NCBI RefSeq assembly: GCF_015709455.1
Contig: NZ_JADNQW010000003.1
Coordinates: 124,001 to 188,000 of the forward strand
DNA length: 64,000 nucleotides
Origin: Methylosinus sp. H3A
Lineage (GTDB): Bacteria > Pseudomonadota > Alphaproteobacteria > Rhizobiales > Beijerinckiaceae
Direction: 5' to 3'
A model generated the notes under the pieces. That model did not search any database and was not told where the DNA came from. It saw nothing but the letters and a program-made list of their open reading frames with translations. Within the stretch, counting starts at the first letter, position 1; each line of letters opens with the position of its first letter. Below are positions 52,425 through 61,251 of the stretch, in pieces. The translations under genes and the position numbers were made by a program.

Positions 52425-53381
52425 TCAATCCTCCGTCAAAGAGGCCGAAACGGTGCGTCCCTGATGAGAGAGCAGCACGACCGGCGTCGCGGGAAGCTGG
52501 TAGACGGTGAGGCCCCCTTCGGCGGCCTCCGACGCCGTCCATTCCGGGGAGATCAAGGTGAGACGCGTGCGCAGATAGACGCGATCGCCGAGCCGCCACG
52601 CGCGCAGCTCGTCAGGAGAGACGCCTCGAACCGACATTGGCGTCGCCTCCGCGGGCGGAACGCCGTCCAGCATGGCGGTGAGGAACGGCGCCGCCGTGTC
52701 GGGCGCGCTCGCGCGAACAGTCCCCGCCTTCGCGTTCGGGCCGCGCTCCGCCACCTGGATCGAGATATCGGCGTCGTAGCGAGCGCCCCCGCCGATCAAC
52801 AGGAAGCTGATCGGCTTCGGCGCGCCCTGCAGCGTCACCACGAGTCCGCCGCGCGGCTGTAGCGACATCGGCGTGATCTCCAGGACGTTCGATCCCTTGG
52901 CAGGCGTGCAGACGTAAAAGCCCGTGGCGGCGACCGCGGGGCCGCTGGCGTTCTGCCCTGTGTTGCAATTCCCGCCATCCGTCACAGCGGCCGGATTGCT
53001 ATTCGTGTCCCATTGGATCGGCCATGGCTCGCCGGTGCGGTCGAAGAAGGAGATCGCAGTCGGATAACCCTTGACGGTCTGGATGATGTTGACCGCCTGC
53101 CCCGGTGCGAAGGACACATTGACGCGCCGGCTGGCAGGCGCCGCGAACTCCGTCGTCGCCTGTTCCTGCGCGCGCTTGTTGTCCCCGAAGCGCTTGCCCA
53201 GATCCCGGATCATTCCGGGCGTCAGAGGAATGATGTTCGCGGCTCGATCAGCCGTTCCCGACGCCTGCACGCCGCCGCCGTCCGCGGCTCCAGGAATGCT
53301 CGCCGATTGCTGCGCCAGACCGTGCGAAACAGTCGCCAACAGGACGACTGCGGCGCCGCATAATATGCGTTTGTTCAGCAT
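52425..53381 (-). CDS. dotH: Outer-membrane-core protein DotH/IcmK (TraN-like)
   Basis: A 318-aa protein with a signal peptide (ILCGAAVVLLATVSHGLAQ). DotH blocks are clear: IIPLTPGMIRDLGKRFGDNK, then VNVSFAPGQAVNIIQTVKGY and PTAISFFDRTGEPWPI, followed by NVLEITPMSLQPRGGLVVTL and VYLRTRLTLISPEW. DotH is inserted at the outer membrane by DotC and DotD and joins DotG in the core complex. Its stop touches the dotG start. Confidence 0.93.
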   Translation of the reverse strand: MLNKRILCGAAVVLLATVSHGLAQQSASIPGAADGGGVQASGTADRAANIIPLTPGMIRDLGKRFGDNKRAQEQATTEFAAPASRRVNVSFAPGQAVNIIQTVKGYPTAISFFDRTGEPWPIQWDTNSNPAAVTDGGNCNTGQNASGPAVAATGFYVCTPAKGSNVLEITPMSLQPRGGLVVTLQGAPKPISFLLIGGGARYDADISIQVAERGPNAKAGTVRASAPDTAAPFLTAMLDGVPPAEATPMSVRGVSPDELRAWRLGDRVYLRTRLTLISPEWTASEAAEGGLTVYQLPATPVVLLSHQGRTVSASLTED

Positions 53382-53397
53382 CTTTTCGTCCTCATTG

Positions 53398-54024
53398 CTA
53401 TTGGCGAACCGCCACGAGCTCGTCGATCTCCAAGCCGTCCAATCGATCCTCGTCGTTCGTTCTCGTGACGAGCGCTTTGATCACGAGATTTTGCGTGATG
53501 TTCTGCTGGCTGTTCTGGCAGGTCTGAACGATCGGAACTTGGATGCGGTAAGCGAGCGCTCCCGCGATCGTGGCGACTTCGCTGATGACGGCGGCGCGCT
53601 GCGCCTGCGCATAGCAGAGCAGCATCGACCGCTTCATCGTGTCGAAATTCTTGGTGTCCACGACGCTGGTGGCGAAACTGTTCCAGCCGCGTTTGGAGAA
53701 TCTTCGACTCGCAGCGGAAAGCTGCTGCGGATAATCATTGTAGTTGATGTTGTAGGGAGCGAGCGCGGCGCGCGTCGACCAATCGAGCAGCTGCGCGTCG
53801 TCGACGATCGGCGTGTCCAGCGCAGTGACCTCGCGCGTTTTCCTTCCGTCGATCACAAAATATTTCGGGGTCGGCGGATGCGTCCACAGATACGCGTCAT
53901 GGACCGCGAAGACCGTCGCCAGCAGCGACGATCCGATAGCCAGGCCGATGGTCTTGGATAGAAGAGACGCCTGAAAATCCGGATCGGACAATCGGCGATT
54001 GATCGCGGCGTGTTCGTTTTGCAT
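53398..54024 (-). CDS. dotI: DotI/IcmL (TraM-like) inner-membrane protein
   Basis: A 208-aa protein (Legionella DotI is 212 aa): short cytosolic start, one transmembrane helix (TIGLAIGSSLLATVFAVHDA, about 25-47), and a VirB8-like periplasmic domain with PKYFVIDGRKTREVTALDTP, SVVDTKNFDTMKRSMLL and IQVPIVQTCQNSQQNITQNL. DotI forms a ring in the inner membrane. It is the first gene of the long leftward dot/icm run; the 295-base gap to its right has no gene and should carry the main promoter. Confidence 0.92.
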   Translation of the reverse strand: MQNEHAAINRRLSDPDFQASLLSKTIGLAIGSSLLATVFAVHDAYLWTHPPTPKYFVIDGRKTREVTALDTPIVDDAQLLDWSTRAALAPYNINYNDYPQQLSAASRRFSKRGWNSFATSVVDTKNFDTMKRSMLLCYAQAQRAAVISEVATIAGALAYRIQVPIVQTCQNSQQNITQNLVIKALVTRTNDEDRLDGLEIDELVAVRQ

Positions 54025-54319
54025 GAAGCCATCCCTCTCGAATAGATTCGACGTCGACGATCATCGAGAGGGTGCGTGCGAATATGAAGCGACAAATTAT
54101 CGAAGCGCTACGCTCGCCTTCTTTCGCGAAGCGCGCGAAATGACGAGGCGTCACGACGGGCTGCGTCGCGACCGTCGCGGTCGAACGACATTCGCTCACT
54201 CTGCGAATCGTGCGACGTGCACACCCGCGCACATCGGCTCACGCGCAGCGCTCGCCGTTCGCGCAGAAGCGTGCGTACAAGTGAAGTCAGCTTTGTCGGA
54301 ATGCTGTCGCAGACGAAGT

Positions 54320-55645
54320 CTATATCGTGAAGTCGAAGGGCTTCGACAGGCATTTCATGGCGCGCAGGCTCACGCCCCGTCGAATCTCGATGCCGGCCGC
54401 CCACGCATCGTCTTTCCGCTTTTGCGCGGCGGCCGCGACGAGCTGCGCGCTCTTGCCTGTCGTCGCATTTCGTCTCTTCTCGTTGCGCTTCGCCACGATG
54501 GAGATTCGATAATCTCCGGGCGCATGGAATATCAAGCGTCGCGTCGCGCCGTCAGCCTTCGGAGTAAGCACTTTCATCGCGTCCTCGTATCGCTGCCGAT
54601 CGAAGGTGAGGCTTTTCGCGCTTTTCGAGCTGAGATGCAGCCGCTCGACGTGGCTGCCTACGCACGAACGGCCGAACCCTGCCGCTTCTTGGATTGCGGG
54701 CTTGCTCATTCCGCCGAGGATCGCGATGGCCGTGATGACGTAATTCTTCGTGCCGTAATGGCGCACCGTGTCCACATTGGTGGGCAGTAGCCTCGCCATG
54801 AAATCCTCGACCGCCGCATGCCACTCGGGTTGCGTCTCGGCGGACAATGTCGACGGCTTCGCTTGCCGCGGAGTACGCGGCTTTTTCACTTTGGCGTCGA
54901 CGAGCGACGCTTCCTTTTGCGATTGGGTGGGGCGATCGGAAGGAGGCGTGGCGAGCGACGGGTCCGCCGGTTCCACTTGCGTCGTCGGCGCTTCCTGCGT
55001 TGTCGCCGCCGCTTCCGCCACGGGGCAAACCATAGGCGTCGATGAGACGTTCGGCGCTGTCTGCAGCGTTTCCGGTGTCTCATGCAACGTCGGCGTTGCG
55101 AATGTTTCGGGGGACGGCTGACGATGCGTTCGCCTCCGTTTTCCCGTCGCAAGCGCGGAGGCCGCGTCGCGCGTCGTCGCCGTTGCGGCGGCGGGTTTCT
55201 TTGGCCGCTTGGACTTCCGACTACCATCCGTCTTCGGCACACGTCGCGTGGGCAAGCCGATGCGGCGCCGCTTTCCATAGAGCGAACCCGCGGAACGCCC
55301 GAGAAATTCGGCCAATGCCGGGACATGGACGCCACAGGTCCATCCGACGATGAACAGCGTGTGATCCATCAGCGACCATGCGTTCTTGCGTGGTCGGAAT
55401 GGCTTTTCGAGCTGATCCAGGCCGATGGGAATCCCACGGTCCGAGATTTCGTCGAGGATGGTTGTTCGCGTACTGCCCAAATAGGCTGCGATGGCGTCGA
55501 CGCCGAGACCGGCGCGCAACATGCCTTCGATGAGGCCTTCGGCGCTGGCCAATTCTCGGCCCAAAAGCGCCAAAAGCAATCCCGCCTCGTTGGGCGTGGC
55601 TTTGAAAAGGGTGGTTTCAAATGAATGACGATCGCAATCGAGCAT
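54320..55645 (-). CDS. Putative regulator with two helix-turn-helix-like regions
   Basis: A 441-aa protein of unknown family. The N-terminal part has LRAGLGVDAIAAYLGSTRTT and VHVPALAEFLGRSAGSLYGK, both HTH-like and similar to the DNA-reading starts of GcrA-like proteins. The centre (about 145-265) is a low-complexity Thr/Pro/Lys linker. The C-terminal part has ITAIAILGGMSKPAIQEAAG followed by FGRSCVGSHVERL, a third HTH-like unit, and ends KPFDFTI. It lies upstream of dotI on the same strand, so it could control the transfer genes. No signal peptide or membrane segment. Confidence 0.5.
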   Translation of the reverse strand: MLDCDRHSFETTLFKATPNEAGLLLALLGRELASAEGLIEGMLRAGLGVDAIAAYLGSTRTTILDEISDRGIPIGLDQLEKPFRPRKNAWSLMDHTLFIVGWTCGVHVPALAEFLGRSAGSLYGKRRRIGLPTRRVPKTDGSRKSKRPKKPAAATATTRDAASALATGKRRRTHRQPSPETFATPTLHETPETLQTAPNVSSTPMVCPVAEAAATTQEAPTTQVEPADPSLATPPSDRPTQSQKEASLVDAKVKKPRTPRQAKPSTLSAETQPEWHAAVEDFMARLLPTNVDTVRHYGTKNYVITAIAILGGMSKPAIQEAAGFGRSCVGSHVERLHLSSKSAKSLTFDRQRYEDAMKVLTPKADGATRRLIFHAPGDYRISIVAKRNEKRRNATTGKSAQLVAAAAQKRKDDAWAAGIEIRRGVSLRAMKCLSKPFDFTI

Positions 55646-55718
55646 GGTGTCTGCTCCGGTTCGTGCCGAAGCAGGCTACTCATGCGTTATGGAATGTCAA
55701 CCTAAAATACGGGTCCGG

Positions 55719-56174
55719 TTATCGAGGCGGCTTCCCTTTCGATCCATCTTTGAGAAATTTCATGAGCTGTTCGTGAGATGCAGCCACTTTCTCAACCTCT
55801 TTGGTAAGCGCCTTGTCTTGTTCGTTGCGGGTATTCATGAACTCATTCAGCTTATCGACCACATGCACCAACTGGTGAACGGACCGATCCGTCGGCGCAG
55901 CTTGCAGCTCGGCGTCCGAAAGCAAATCCTCGATCGGCGCCTTTAGACCGGCGGCGATCCGCCGGAAAACACTCAGCGTCATATTCTGTCGTCCGCGCTC
56001 CGTGAGATATATGTACGCGGAGCTCACACCTGCAACATTTCCGAGATGCTCTTGCGTCATTCCCGCATCAACTCTCAATTTTTTGATGCGACGGCCAATT
56101 TCCACCAGGAACGGATCGGACCCTAGCTTTTCGTCCACTGGCTCTTTGACTTCCTTTTTTTTGGTCATACTCAT
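55719..56174 (-). CDS. XRE-family transcriptional regulator
   Basis: A 151-aa protein. Residues about 22-80 form a standard Cro/C1-type HTH: LVEIGRRIKKLRVDAGMTQE, then HLGNVAGVSSAYIYLTERGR and QNMTLSVFRRIAAGLKAPIE. The C-terminal half is helical with a heptad tendency (VHVVDKLNEFMNTRNEQDKA) and would dimerise. It is divergent from the plus-strand transfer genes at 56392 and upstream of the leftward ones, a good position for a switch controlling both. A start at Met3 (56168) is equally possible. Confidence 0.85.
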   Translation of the reverse strand: MSMTKKKEVKEPVDEKLGSDPFLVEIGRRIKKLRVDAGMTQEHLGNVAGVSSAYIYLTERGRQNMTLSVFRRIAAGLKAPIEDLLSDAELQAAPTDRSVHQLVHVVDKLNEFMNTRNEQDKALTKEVEKVAASHEQLMKFLKDGSKGKPPR

Positions 56175-56391
56175 CTTCCCCAGCTTTTCAGGCCCGCGCG
56201 CCGCGACTGAGCATATTCAGCCGCCCCATCGGCGCGAGCTTTCCCCTCATAGCGATCCAATTCGATTCGATTGAATTCTACATTTCGATTTCCGTCGTCA
56301 TTCGCGCAGACCGATAGCACGCTTCGTGGCTCACACTGGAGTCATACGCTATGCGAGCCACGACGATCCTGCCAATCCTTCTCTTTTATGT

Positions 56392-56745
56392 ATGCCCGTC
56401 CCGGTCAACGCCGATTTTGCGATGCTGCAGTCCGAAAAAGGCGACACCCCGCCCGCGACGGCGGCTTCCGCTCCCCCCAAACTCGTGGCGAAAGGGCAGA
56501 AGACCCGCAGGGAGCTGAAGCCCCCCCGCGCCCGCGGCTTTGGAAATCGTATCCCGCTCTCCTTCGCAATACGGCAAATCGTCCCGTCTCCGGTCAAGGT
56601 CAGGTTCGCCCGCGAGGACGATCGCGGCGCCCTCGTCGATTGGCGCGGCGGTCGACCATGGCCGAGCGTGCTCCGCGAGGCCGTTCGTCCGCTCGGCCTT
56701 CGTGCGGTCGTTCGCCAGAACATCGTTTCCGTCACCCCTAGATAA
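56392..56745 (+). CDS. TcpQ-like C-terminal domain protein
   Basis: A 117-aa protein started at ATG 56392. The second half fits the TcpQ C-terminal domain, a short fold found in pilus and type IV secretion proteins: IRQIVPSPVKVRFAREDD, then GALVDWRGGRPWPSVLREAV and RPLGLRAVVRQNIVSVTP, with the expected 'V-D-W-x-G-G-x-x-W-x-x-x-L' core. No signal peptide is visible from this start, which is odd for an envelope protein; an upstream start does not provide one. It opens the rightward cluster that ends with dotA. Confidence 0.6.
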   Translation: MPVPVNADFAMLQSEKGDTPPATAASAPPKLVAKGQKTRRELKPPRARGFGNRIPLSFAIRQIVPSPVKVRFAREDDRGALVDWRGGRPWPSVLREAVRPLGLRAVVRQNIVSVTPR

Positions 56746-56805
56746 TTCGGCTCGTTATTCGCGCACAACGCTTCGACTCTGTCGTCAAGCGGAAAAGGAG
56801 GCCGA

Positions 56806-57294
56806 ATGCCCGATCTCGTCACAATGGACATTGGCGGCTGGCTCCACCCGAGCCAGCTAGATCTCATGAGCGAGCTGCCCGACGCGGCTCGACGCGCGGA
56901 GTTGGACCCTACGATCGAGTCGGCGGTCGTCGCTCTCGGCGTCGCCCTCGACGACGCCGCGTCGCTCGACCCGCCAGGCCTAGCGCAATGCATTCGAACC
57001 GATCCGGCTCGAACCTTGTTCCAGTCCGTGCTCGCGCAGCTCGGGAGCGAACGCCTCCTGCGCATGCTCGATTGGTTGACCGAACCCGATAAGCCCGACC
57101 GGCAGGTGATACTCGCCGCTCTCTTCGCGCTCGAGGCGGGAGACGCCACCGAGGCAATCTGTAGAGCGACGCGATTTGCGAGCAGGCATGCGCTGCTCCG
57201 ACGCATCATCGCCCACATTCGCATCCGCTCTCTCGCCCTCTGCGCGATGGAGCGCCATCGAGACAAAACCAATCAAAGGAAACTTCATCGATGA
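56806..57294 (+). CDS. IcmW-like type IVB secretion chaperone (tentative)
   Basis: A 162-aa soluble, helical protein without signal or membrane segment, preceded by AAAAGGAGG. From memory of Legionella IcmW (151 aa), it aligns in order: a start MPDL, an L-G-x-x-L-D-D block (residues 44-50), a G-x-x-R-L-L-x-x-(I/L)-D block (80-89) and a C-terminal helix of the type R-L-R-L-L-S-R-V-F-x-x-Y-R-L (here RHALLRRIIAHIRI, 127-140). IcmW pairs with IcmS on DotL and delivers effectors. It overlaps the next gene by four bases. The call depends on remembered sequence and on the presence of an IcmS-like gene in the same cluster; a profile or structure comparison would settle it. Confidence 0.5.
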   Translation: MPDLVTMDIGGWLHPSQLDLMSELPDAARRAELDPTIESAVVALGVALDDAASLDPPGLAQCIRTDPARTLFQSVLAQLGSERLLRMLDWLTEPDKPDRQVILAALFALEAGDATEAICRATRFASRHALLRRIIAHIRIRSLALCAMERHRDKTNQRKLHR

Positions 57295-57842
57295 GACGAA
57301 CGATCATCTCGGCAACCTTTTCGATTGCCCTTTCCACTGCCGCTCTGGCGCAAACCGCGCCGCCGTCCGGTTCCGCAGGCGCGTGCGGGACGCTCTACCA
57401 ACAGGCCGCCAGCGCGGCCGCCGCGCGCATCGCCGCGGACGACAAGGACATTGCACCGCCCCAGACCGTCAAATCGCTGACCTGTCTCGACAATATCTTG
57501 AAGGGCGTCGGCCTCAATGTCGTGGTCAATCTCCTGGACCCGACGAACTTATTCAACGCGATCGAAGGCCAGCTCTGCAACGCCGTGACCAACGCCTGGA
57601 AGAAGGCGCTCGGCAGCGCTCAGTGCGGCATCACGCTCAGCGGCTTCAATCTCGGCGCGTTCAACTTCGGCGGAAGTCTCGGCGGCGGTCTTTCCTGCCC
57701 GAAGCTGAGCTTCGGCGGCGGAGGGCCGCCCATGGGCTACATCGGAATCGGTGGGGCCGGTGGGAGCGGCAGTCTCTATGTCAACGGCTCCGGTCGTGCG
57801 CCGACCGGATACACGCTTCCCAACTCGATCGGCCTTTGGTGA
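57291..57842 (+). CDS. Exported Gly-rich hypothetical protein
   Basis: A 183-aa protein with a clear signal peptide (IISATFSIALSTAALAQ). The mature part has Cys in GACGTLYQQAA, SLTCLDNIL, GQLCNAV, AQCGI and GLSCPKLSF, then a Gly-rich tail (GGGGPPMGYIGIGGAGGSG). The even number of Cys suggests periplasmic disulphides. No family recognised. It overlaps the IcmW-like gene and precedes another exported protein by 12 bases, so it is probably an envelope part of the secretion system. Confidence 0.6.
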   Translation: MRRTIISATFSIALSTAALAQTAPPSGSAGACGTLYQQAASAAAARIAADDKDIAPPQTVKSLTCLDNILKGVGLNVVVNLLDPTNLFNAIEGQLCNAVTNAWKKALGSAQCGITLSGFNLGAFNFGGSLGGGLSCPKLSFGGGGPPMGYIGIGGAGGSGSLYVNGSGRAPTGYTLPNSIGLW

Positions 57843-57854
57843 GGAGCAATTTCA

Positions 57855-59063
57855 ATGAACAAAACCTCTCATCTTCTTTCCGCGACGACCGGCGTCGTTC
57901 TCGGCGCGATCGTCTTCGGCGCGTCACCCGCAAGTGCGCAATTGGCTGTCTTGGATGCGACGTCGATCGCTGTTCAGCAGGCGCTGCAAAAGCTTCAGGA
58001 CCAAGCCAACAATTTCTTGAACACGATCACGAGCCAGTTGGGTCTGAGTGGTCCTCTCGCGAGCTTGCTCGGCTCCAGCACCTATGGCGACGTCACGACA
58101 TTGCTTCGCCAGGGCTTTACCCAAAACGCCAATTACTCGAAGGCGCAGGTCTCTGCCCAACGACAGATCGCCGACGCGTCGAACACCGCTATGGCGCGGT
58201 TCGAGCGCGATAAGCGAAACGCCGTGATCCGCGACGAGCATGTCGTCAGCCCATTGCATTGCGCCCATCTCGACAACGGACAGACCATCACTGTCGGAGC
58301 GGGCCAATCGTGGAAAGTCGCCAGTGCGATCCAGATCGTCGCCGACCAGCGCGGCGAAGCGGCAAAGGGCACGCCTTCCTATTATGGAGCCTCGCAAGCC
58401 GTCGAGGCGATCAATATGCTTCACTATTCACGATATTGCTCGGCGGACGAAGCCGCTGCGGGCCTTTGTAGCACGTCGCAACGTGAAAATGCCGATCAGC
58501 GTGCCTCTTCGCTGTTCGGCACAGGCACCTATGACGGCCAGGACGGCGTCAATTCCGCCAATGATTACGTCACCAATCTGATCCAACCCATCGTGCCGAC
58601 GGCGCAGCGCGGCGGGCAAATGACGTCGCTGGTCGCCAAGGAGGCGTCGGTCCGGCGCCGTCAATACGAGTCGCGCATCTCGCTGGCGCGTAGCGTTCTC
58701 AACGAAGTCCTCGCCGCTCAATCGCCGTCGATCCCGCTCAATGCCGCGCAGAAGCAGCAGATGCAGAACGAAGGTCTTACGGCCGTCGACACCGGCTCCT
58801 GGGTGCAGGCGCTGCAACTCGACGTGCATCGCCGCTACAGCGACGTCAATTGGGCGGCGCAGCTGCAGAGCATGACGCCCGCCGCGGTCGAACGCGAGAT
58901 CGCCAATGAGCTCGCCGTCACCAATTATCTGCTCCTGGAGAACTACCGGATGGCGATGAAGAACGCGAGCGTCAACGCGACGACGCTCGCCGCTGTCGCC
59001 GAACGCGACCTTCAAACTCTGAAGCCCGCCGTCGAGCTGCCGACCCCGAACCTCTCCAACTGA
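57855..59063 (+). CDS. Exported protein, possibly VirB5/IcmX-like
   Basis: A 402-aa protein with a signal peptide (TTGVVLGAIVFGASPASA) and a long helical body: SIAVQQALQKLQDQANNFLN, then SKAQVSAQRQIADASNTAMA. A VVSPLHCAHLDNGQTI segment and a later SRYCSADEAAAGLCS carry Cys pairs. Helical, exported proteins at this place in type IV clusters include VirB5-like and IcmX/TraW-like proteins. I cannot choose between them. Length suits IcmX (about 466 aa) only roughly. Confidence 0.5.
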   Translation: MNKTSHLLSATTGVVLGAIVFGASPASAQLAVLDATSIAVQQALQKLQDQANNFLNTITSQLGLSGPLASLLGSSTYGDVTTLLRQGFTQNANYSKAQVSAQRQIADASNTAMARFERDKRNAVIRDEHVVSPLHCAHLDNGQTITVGAGQSWKVASAIQIVADQRGEAAKGTPSYYGASQAVEAINMLHYSRYCSADEAAAGLCSTSQRENADQRASSLFGTGTYDGQDGVNSANDYVTNLIQPIVPTAQRGGQMTSLVAKEASVRRRQYESRISLARSVLNEVLAAQSPSIPLNAAQKQQMQNEGLTAVDTGSWVQALQLDVHRRYSDVNWAAQLQSMTPAAVEREIANELAVTNYLLLENYRMAMKNASVNATTLAAVAERDLQTLKPAVELPTPNLSN

Positions 59064-59128
59064 TCGACCCATGCTCTCCACCGCAACAAATTCTTCTCCA
59101 TTTCTCTGTTCCACGAGGCTAGCATCCC

Positions 59129-61198
59129 ATGCCTACCGAACCCGAGAATTCTCCCCCCAAGCCCGATCCGACCTCTGCTTCTGACGACCGGCGCGTCGAT
59201 GCGCCCAACGCGCAACATGTCGAGGAGCTGCGCGCCGAGCTGAACGGCGCAATGAACCCGCGCGAGCGCAAGGCGATCGGCGAAGAGCTGACCCGCGCCC
59301 GTGACTATATGGCGACAGCCGGGCTGCTCGCCGTGCTGGAGGAACAGCGGCCGCGGATCGAAGCGCGGGATCCGCAGCTAGCCGCTCGCATCGATCGCGT
59401 TGGCGACGCGTTCATGGACAATCCGATCGAGCGGCTCCGCGATCCAAAATTCAAGACGGATCTCGCCTATGCTCTCGAAGACACCGAAAAACTCGTCGAA
59501 CCGTTGCGCGTGGACAGGGACCTTCGCGACCAGCTCACGCAACTGGCGGCGTCGAGCCCTGGGCTCAAAAACGAGCAGATGCGCAGTCTTCTTCAAAAGA
59601 CCCAAACGCTCGACGACCCCGATCTGGTCCAGCGGCTTCGCGATAAGGCGGCGGAAATCGCCGCCAAATCGAACCAGACGACGAAGGCAGTCCAGGGCGA
59701 AATATTCGCCCTGTCCTTCGAGGTGCTGGAGGCCCCACGCCGAGAGGCCGTCGCGCAATCGATCGCCAATCCGCCGATCGACGTCGAACGCCCGACCGCG
59801 CAGCCTCCTGTCTCCGCTGTCTCGTCTGCCGGTCCTCCGGCGAACGGACCGGAACCGACCGTCGAAACTCGGCTCGGCACTTCGAGGCAGGCGGCGATCG
59901 ACGCCTTAGATGATCCGACGGCCGGCTCCTGGCCAGCGAATTTCGATCGTGCTCCGAGCGACGCCGCACCGCAATCGGAGTCCGAGGGAGCATCGACGCG
60001 ACCCGCGACCGCCGAAGGATCTCCGCGTAATGTAGCGGCTTTCGCTGCGCCGGCAGATCCGAGCGTAACCTTGCGCGACAAGCCGGCGGACGAAGCCGCG
60101 AATACACCCCCCTCGCCCCCGGATCGAAGCAAAATCGAGATCGCGGCCTTCGATGCTGCGCCTCCATCCACGGCCCGCGCGTCGACTGTTTCCGAGCCTG
60201 CCCAGGACACGCCGAACGCACAGGCGAAGTCCTCGCAATCGCCGTCATCCGAAGGTCCAGCGCCTGCTTCGCGCGGCGCTCCGGCTCCCGCGACGCCTGC
60301 CAATGACGACCGCAATCTTGCCGCCTCCGCCGCTCGACCCGCCTCGCCGGCGACGCCTAGCAACGCGCCGAAAGCGCCGGCATCGTCGGGAGCGCCGGAC
60401 GAGGACGAGACTGATCCCACCACGAAACATGAAGTGCAATTCGTGCAGGAAAAGCTCGTCGTCGGCGGCGTGTTCGGGAAGGCGCTCGGGGCCGTCGGGC
60501 GCTCCGCCAGCGCCATCGGGCGAATCCTGGAGGCCGCCACGCCGTCGTCACAAGCGGCAATGCAGCCTGGCGCTCAACAGCCGCGCGAGCAATCGGCGCG
60601 TGAGAAGCAGGCGAACACCGAAGACGTCCAGCGGCGCCTGCAGAACTTCGAGAACACGCGCATGCAGTCCAAACGCAACGACTCGATGCTCCACGCCGCC
60701 GATGCGTCCGGGTGTGCGGCCCTCGATGCGATGGGCGCGCTTCGAGACGCGCCGGGAGCCTCGATCCTTAATCGTATCCAGGACGCCGCCGCCAACAACA
60801 AGGGCGGCATGAATGTCGTGCTCGAGGGCATGAAGGCCGGAGGCCCGTTCGAAGGGCTGCGCAAGGAATTGAAGGCTGCGATCGGTCAGAATAACGCATT
60901 CGGTGCCGCTTACGATCGAGCCGCCGAAGCGCTCATCCAATACGGTAAGGACCGAGGAGCGATTATCTCGGCTCTTGCCTCAAATCCCAATGCTTCGAAC
61001 TGGAACGAGCATTTCAAAAAGCTCGACGCTGCCGTCGGCGAAGCCGCTTCCTCTATTCCGAAGAAAGAGGGCGACGGTAGCATGCTGGAGCACCTCGGCG
61101 AAAAGGCCCGTGAGATCGTCGAAAAAGTGCTCGAAAAAATCAAAGCCGTGTTTCACCGAGATCCCGAAGCGCGGCCCTCCCCGAGCCCGGGACCCTGA
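59129..61198 (+). CDS. Large low-complexity cytosolic protein upstream of dotA
   Basis: A 689-aa protein with no signal peptide. The N-terminal 190 residues are helical (PNAQHVEELRAELNGAMNPR, then LTRARDYMATAGLLAVLEEQ). Residues about 200-430 are disordered, rich in Ala, Pro, Ser and Asp (APASRGAPAPATPANDDRN). The C-terminal 250 residues are helical again, ending in a Lys/Glu-rich helix and PSPSPGP. No enzyme motif is visible. Being soluble, large and encoded between exported proteins and dotA, it could be a transferred substrate or a cytosolic scaffold. Unknown family. Confidence 0.5.
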   Translation: MPTEPENSPPKPDPTSASDDRRVDAPNAQHVEELRAELNGAMNPRERKAIGEELTRARDYMATAGLLAVLEEQRPRIEARDPQLAARIDRVGDAFMDNPIERLRDPKFKTDLAYALEDTEKLVEPLRVDRDLRDQLTQLAASSPGLKNEQMRSLLQKTQTLDDPDLVQRLRDKAAEIAAKSNQTTKAVQGEIFALSFEVLEAPRREAVAQSIANPPIDVERPTAQPPVSAVSSAGPPANGPEPTVETRLGTSRQAAIDALDDPTAGSWPANFDRAPSDAAPQSESEGASTRPATAEGSPRNVAAFAAPADPSVTLRDKPADEAANTPPSPPDRSKIEIAAFDAAPPSTARASTVSEPAQDTPNAQAKSSQSPSSEGPAPASRGAPAPATPANDDRNLAASAARPASPATPSNAPKAPASSGAPDEDETDPTTKHEVQFVQEKLVVGGVFGKALGAVGRSASAIGRILEAATPSSQAAMQPGAQQPREQSAREKQANTEDVQRRLQNFENTRMQSKRNDSMLHAADASGCAALDAMGALRDAPGASILNRIQDAAANNKGGMNVVLEGMKAGGPFEGLRKELKAAIGQNNAFGAAYDRAAEALIQYGKDRGAIISALASNPNASNWNEHFKKLDAAVGEAASSIPKKEGDGSMLEHLGEKAREIVEKVLEKIKAVFHRDPEARPSPSPGP

Positions 61199-61251
61199 CG
61201 GCCTCTTTCGCCACCCGAAATCGCTTTGGCCAATCGACACGCGAGGACATC

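Noticed and set aside
34000..54025. Classical VirB/D4 (type IVA) transfer system
   Set aside because: DotC/D/H/I/L/M/N/O and IcmT signatures are specific to type IVB; VirB10- and VirB11-like domains belong to DotG and DotB.
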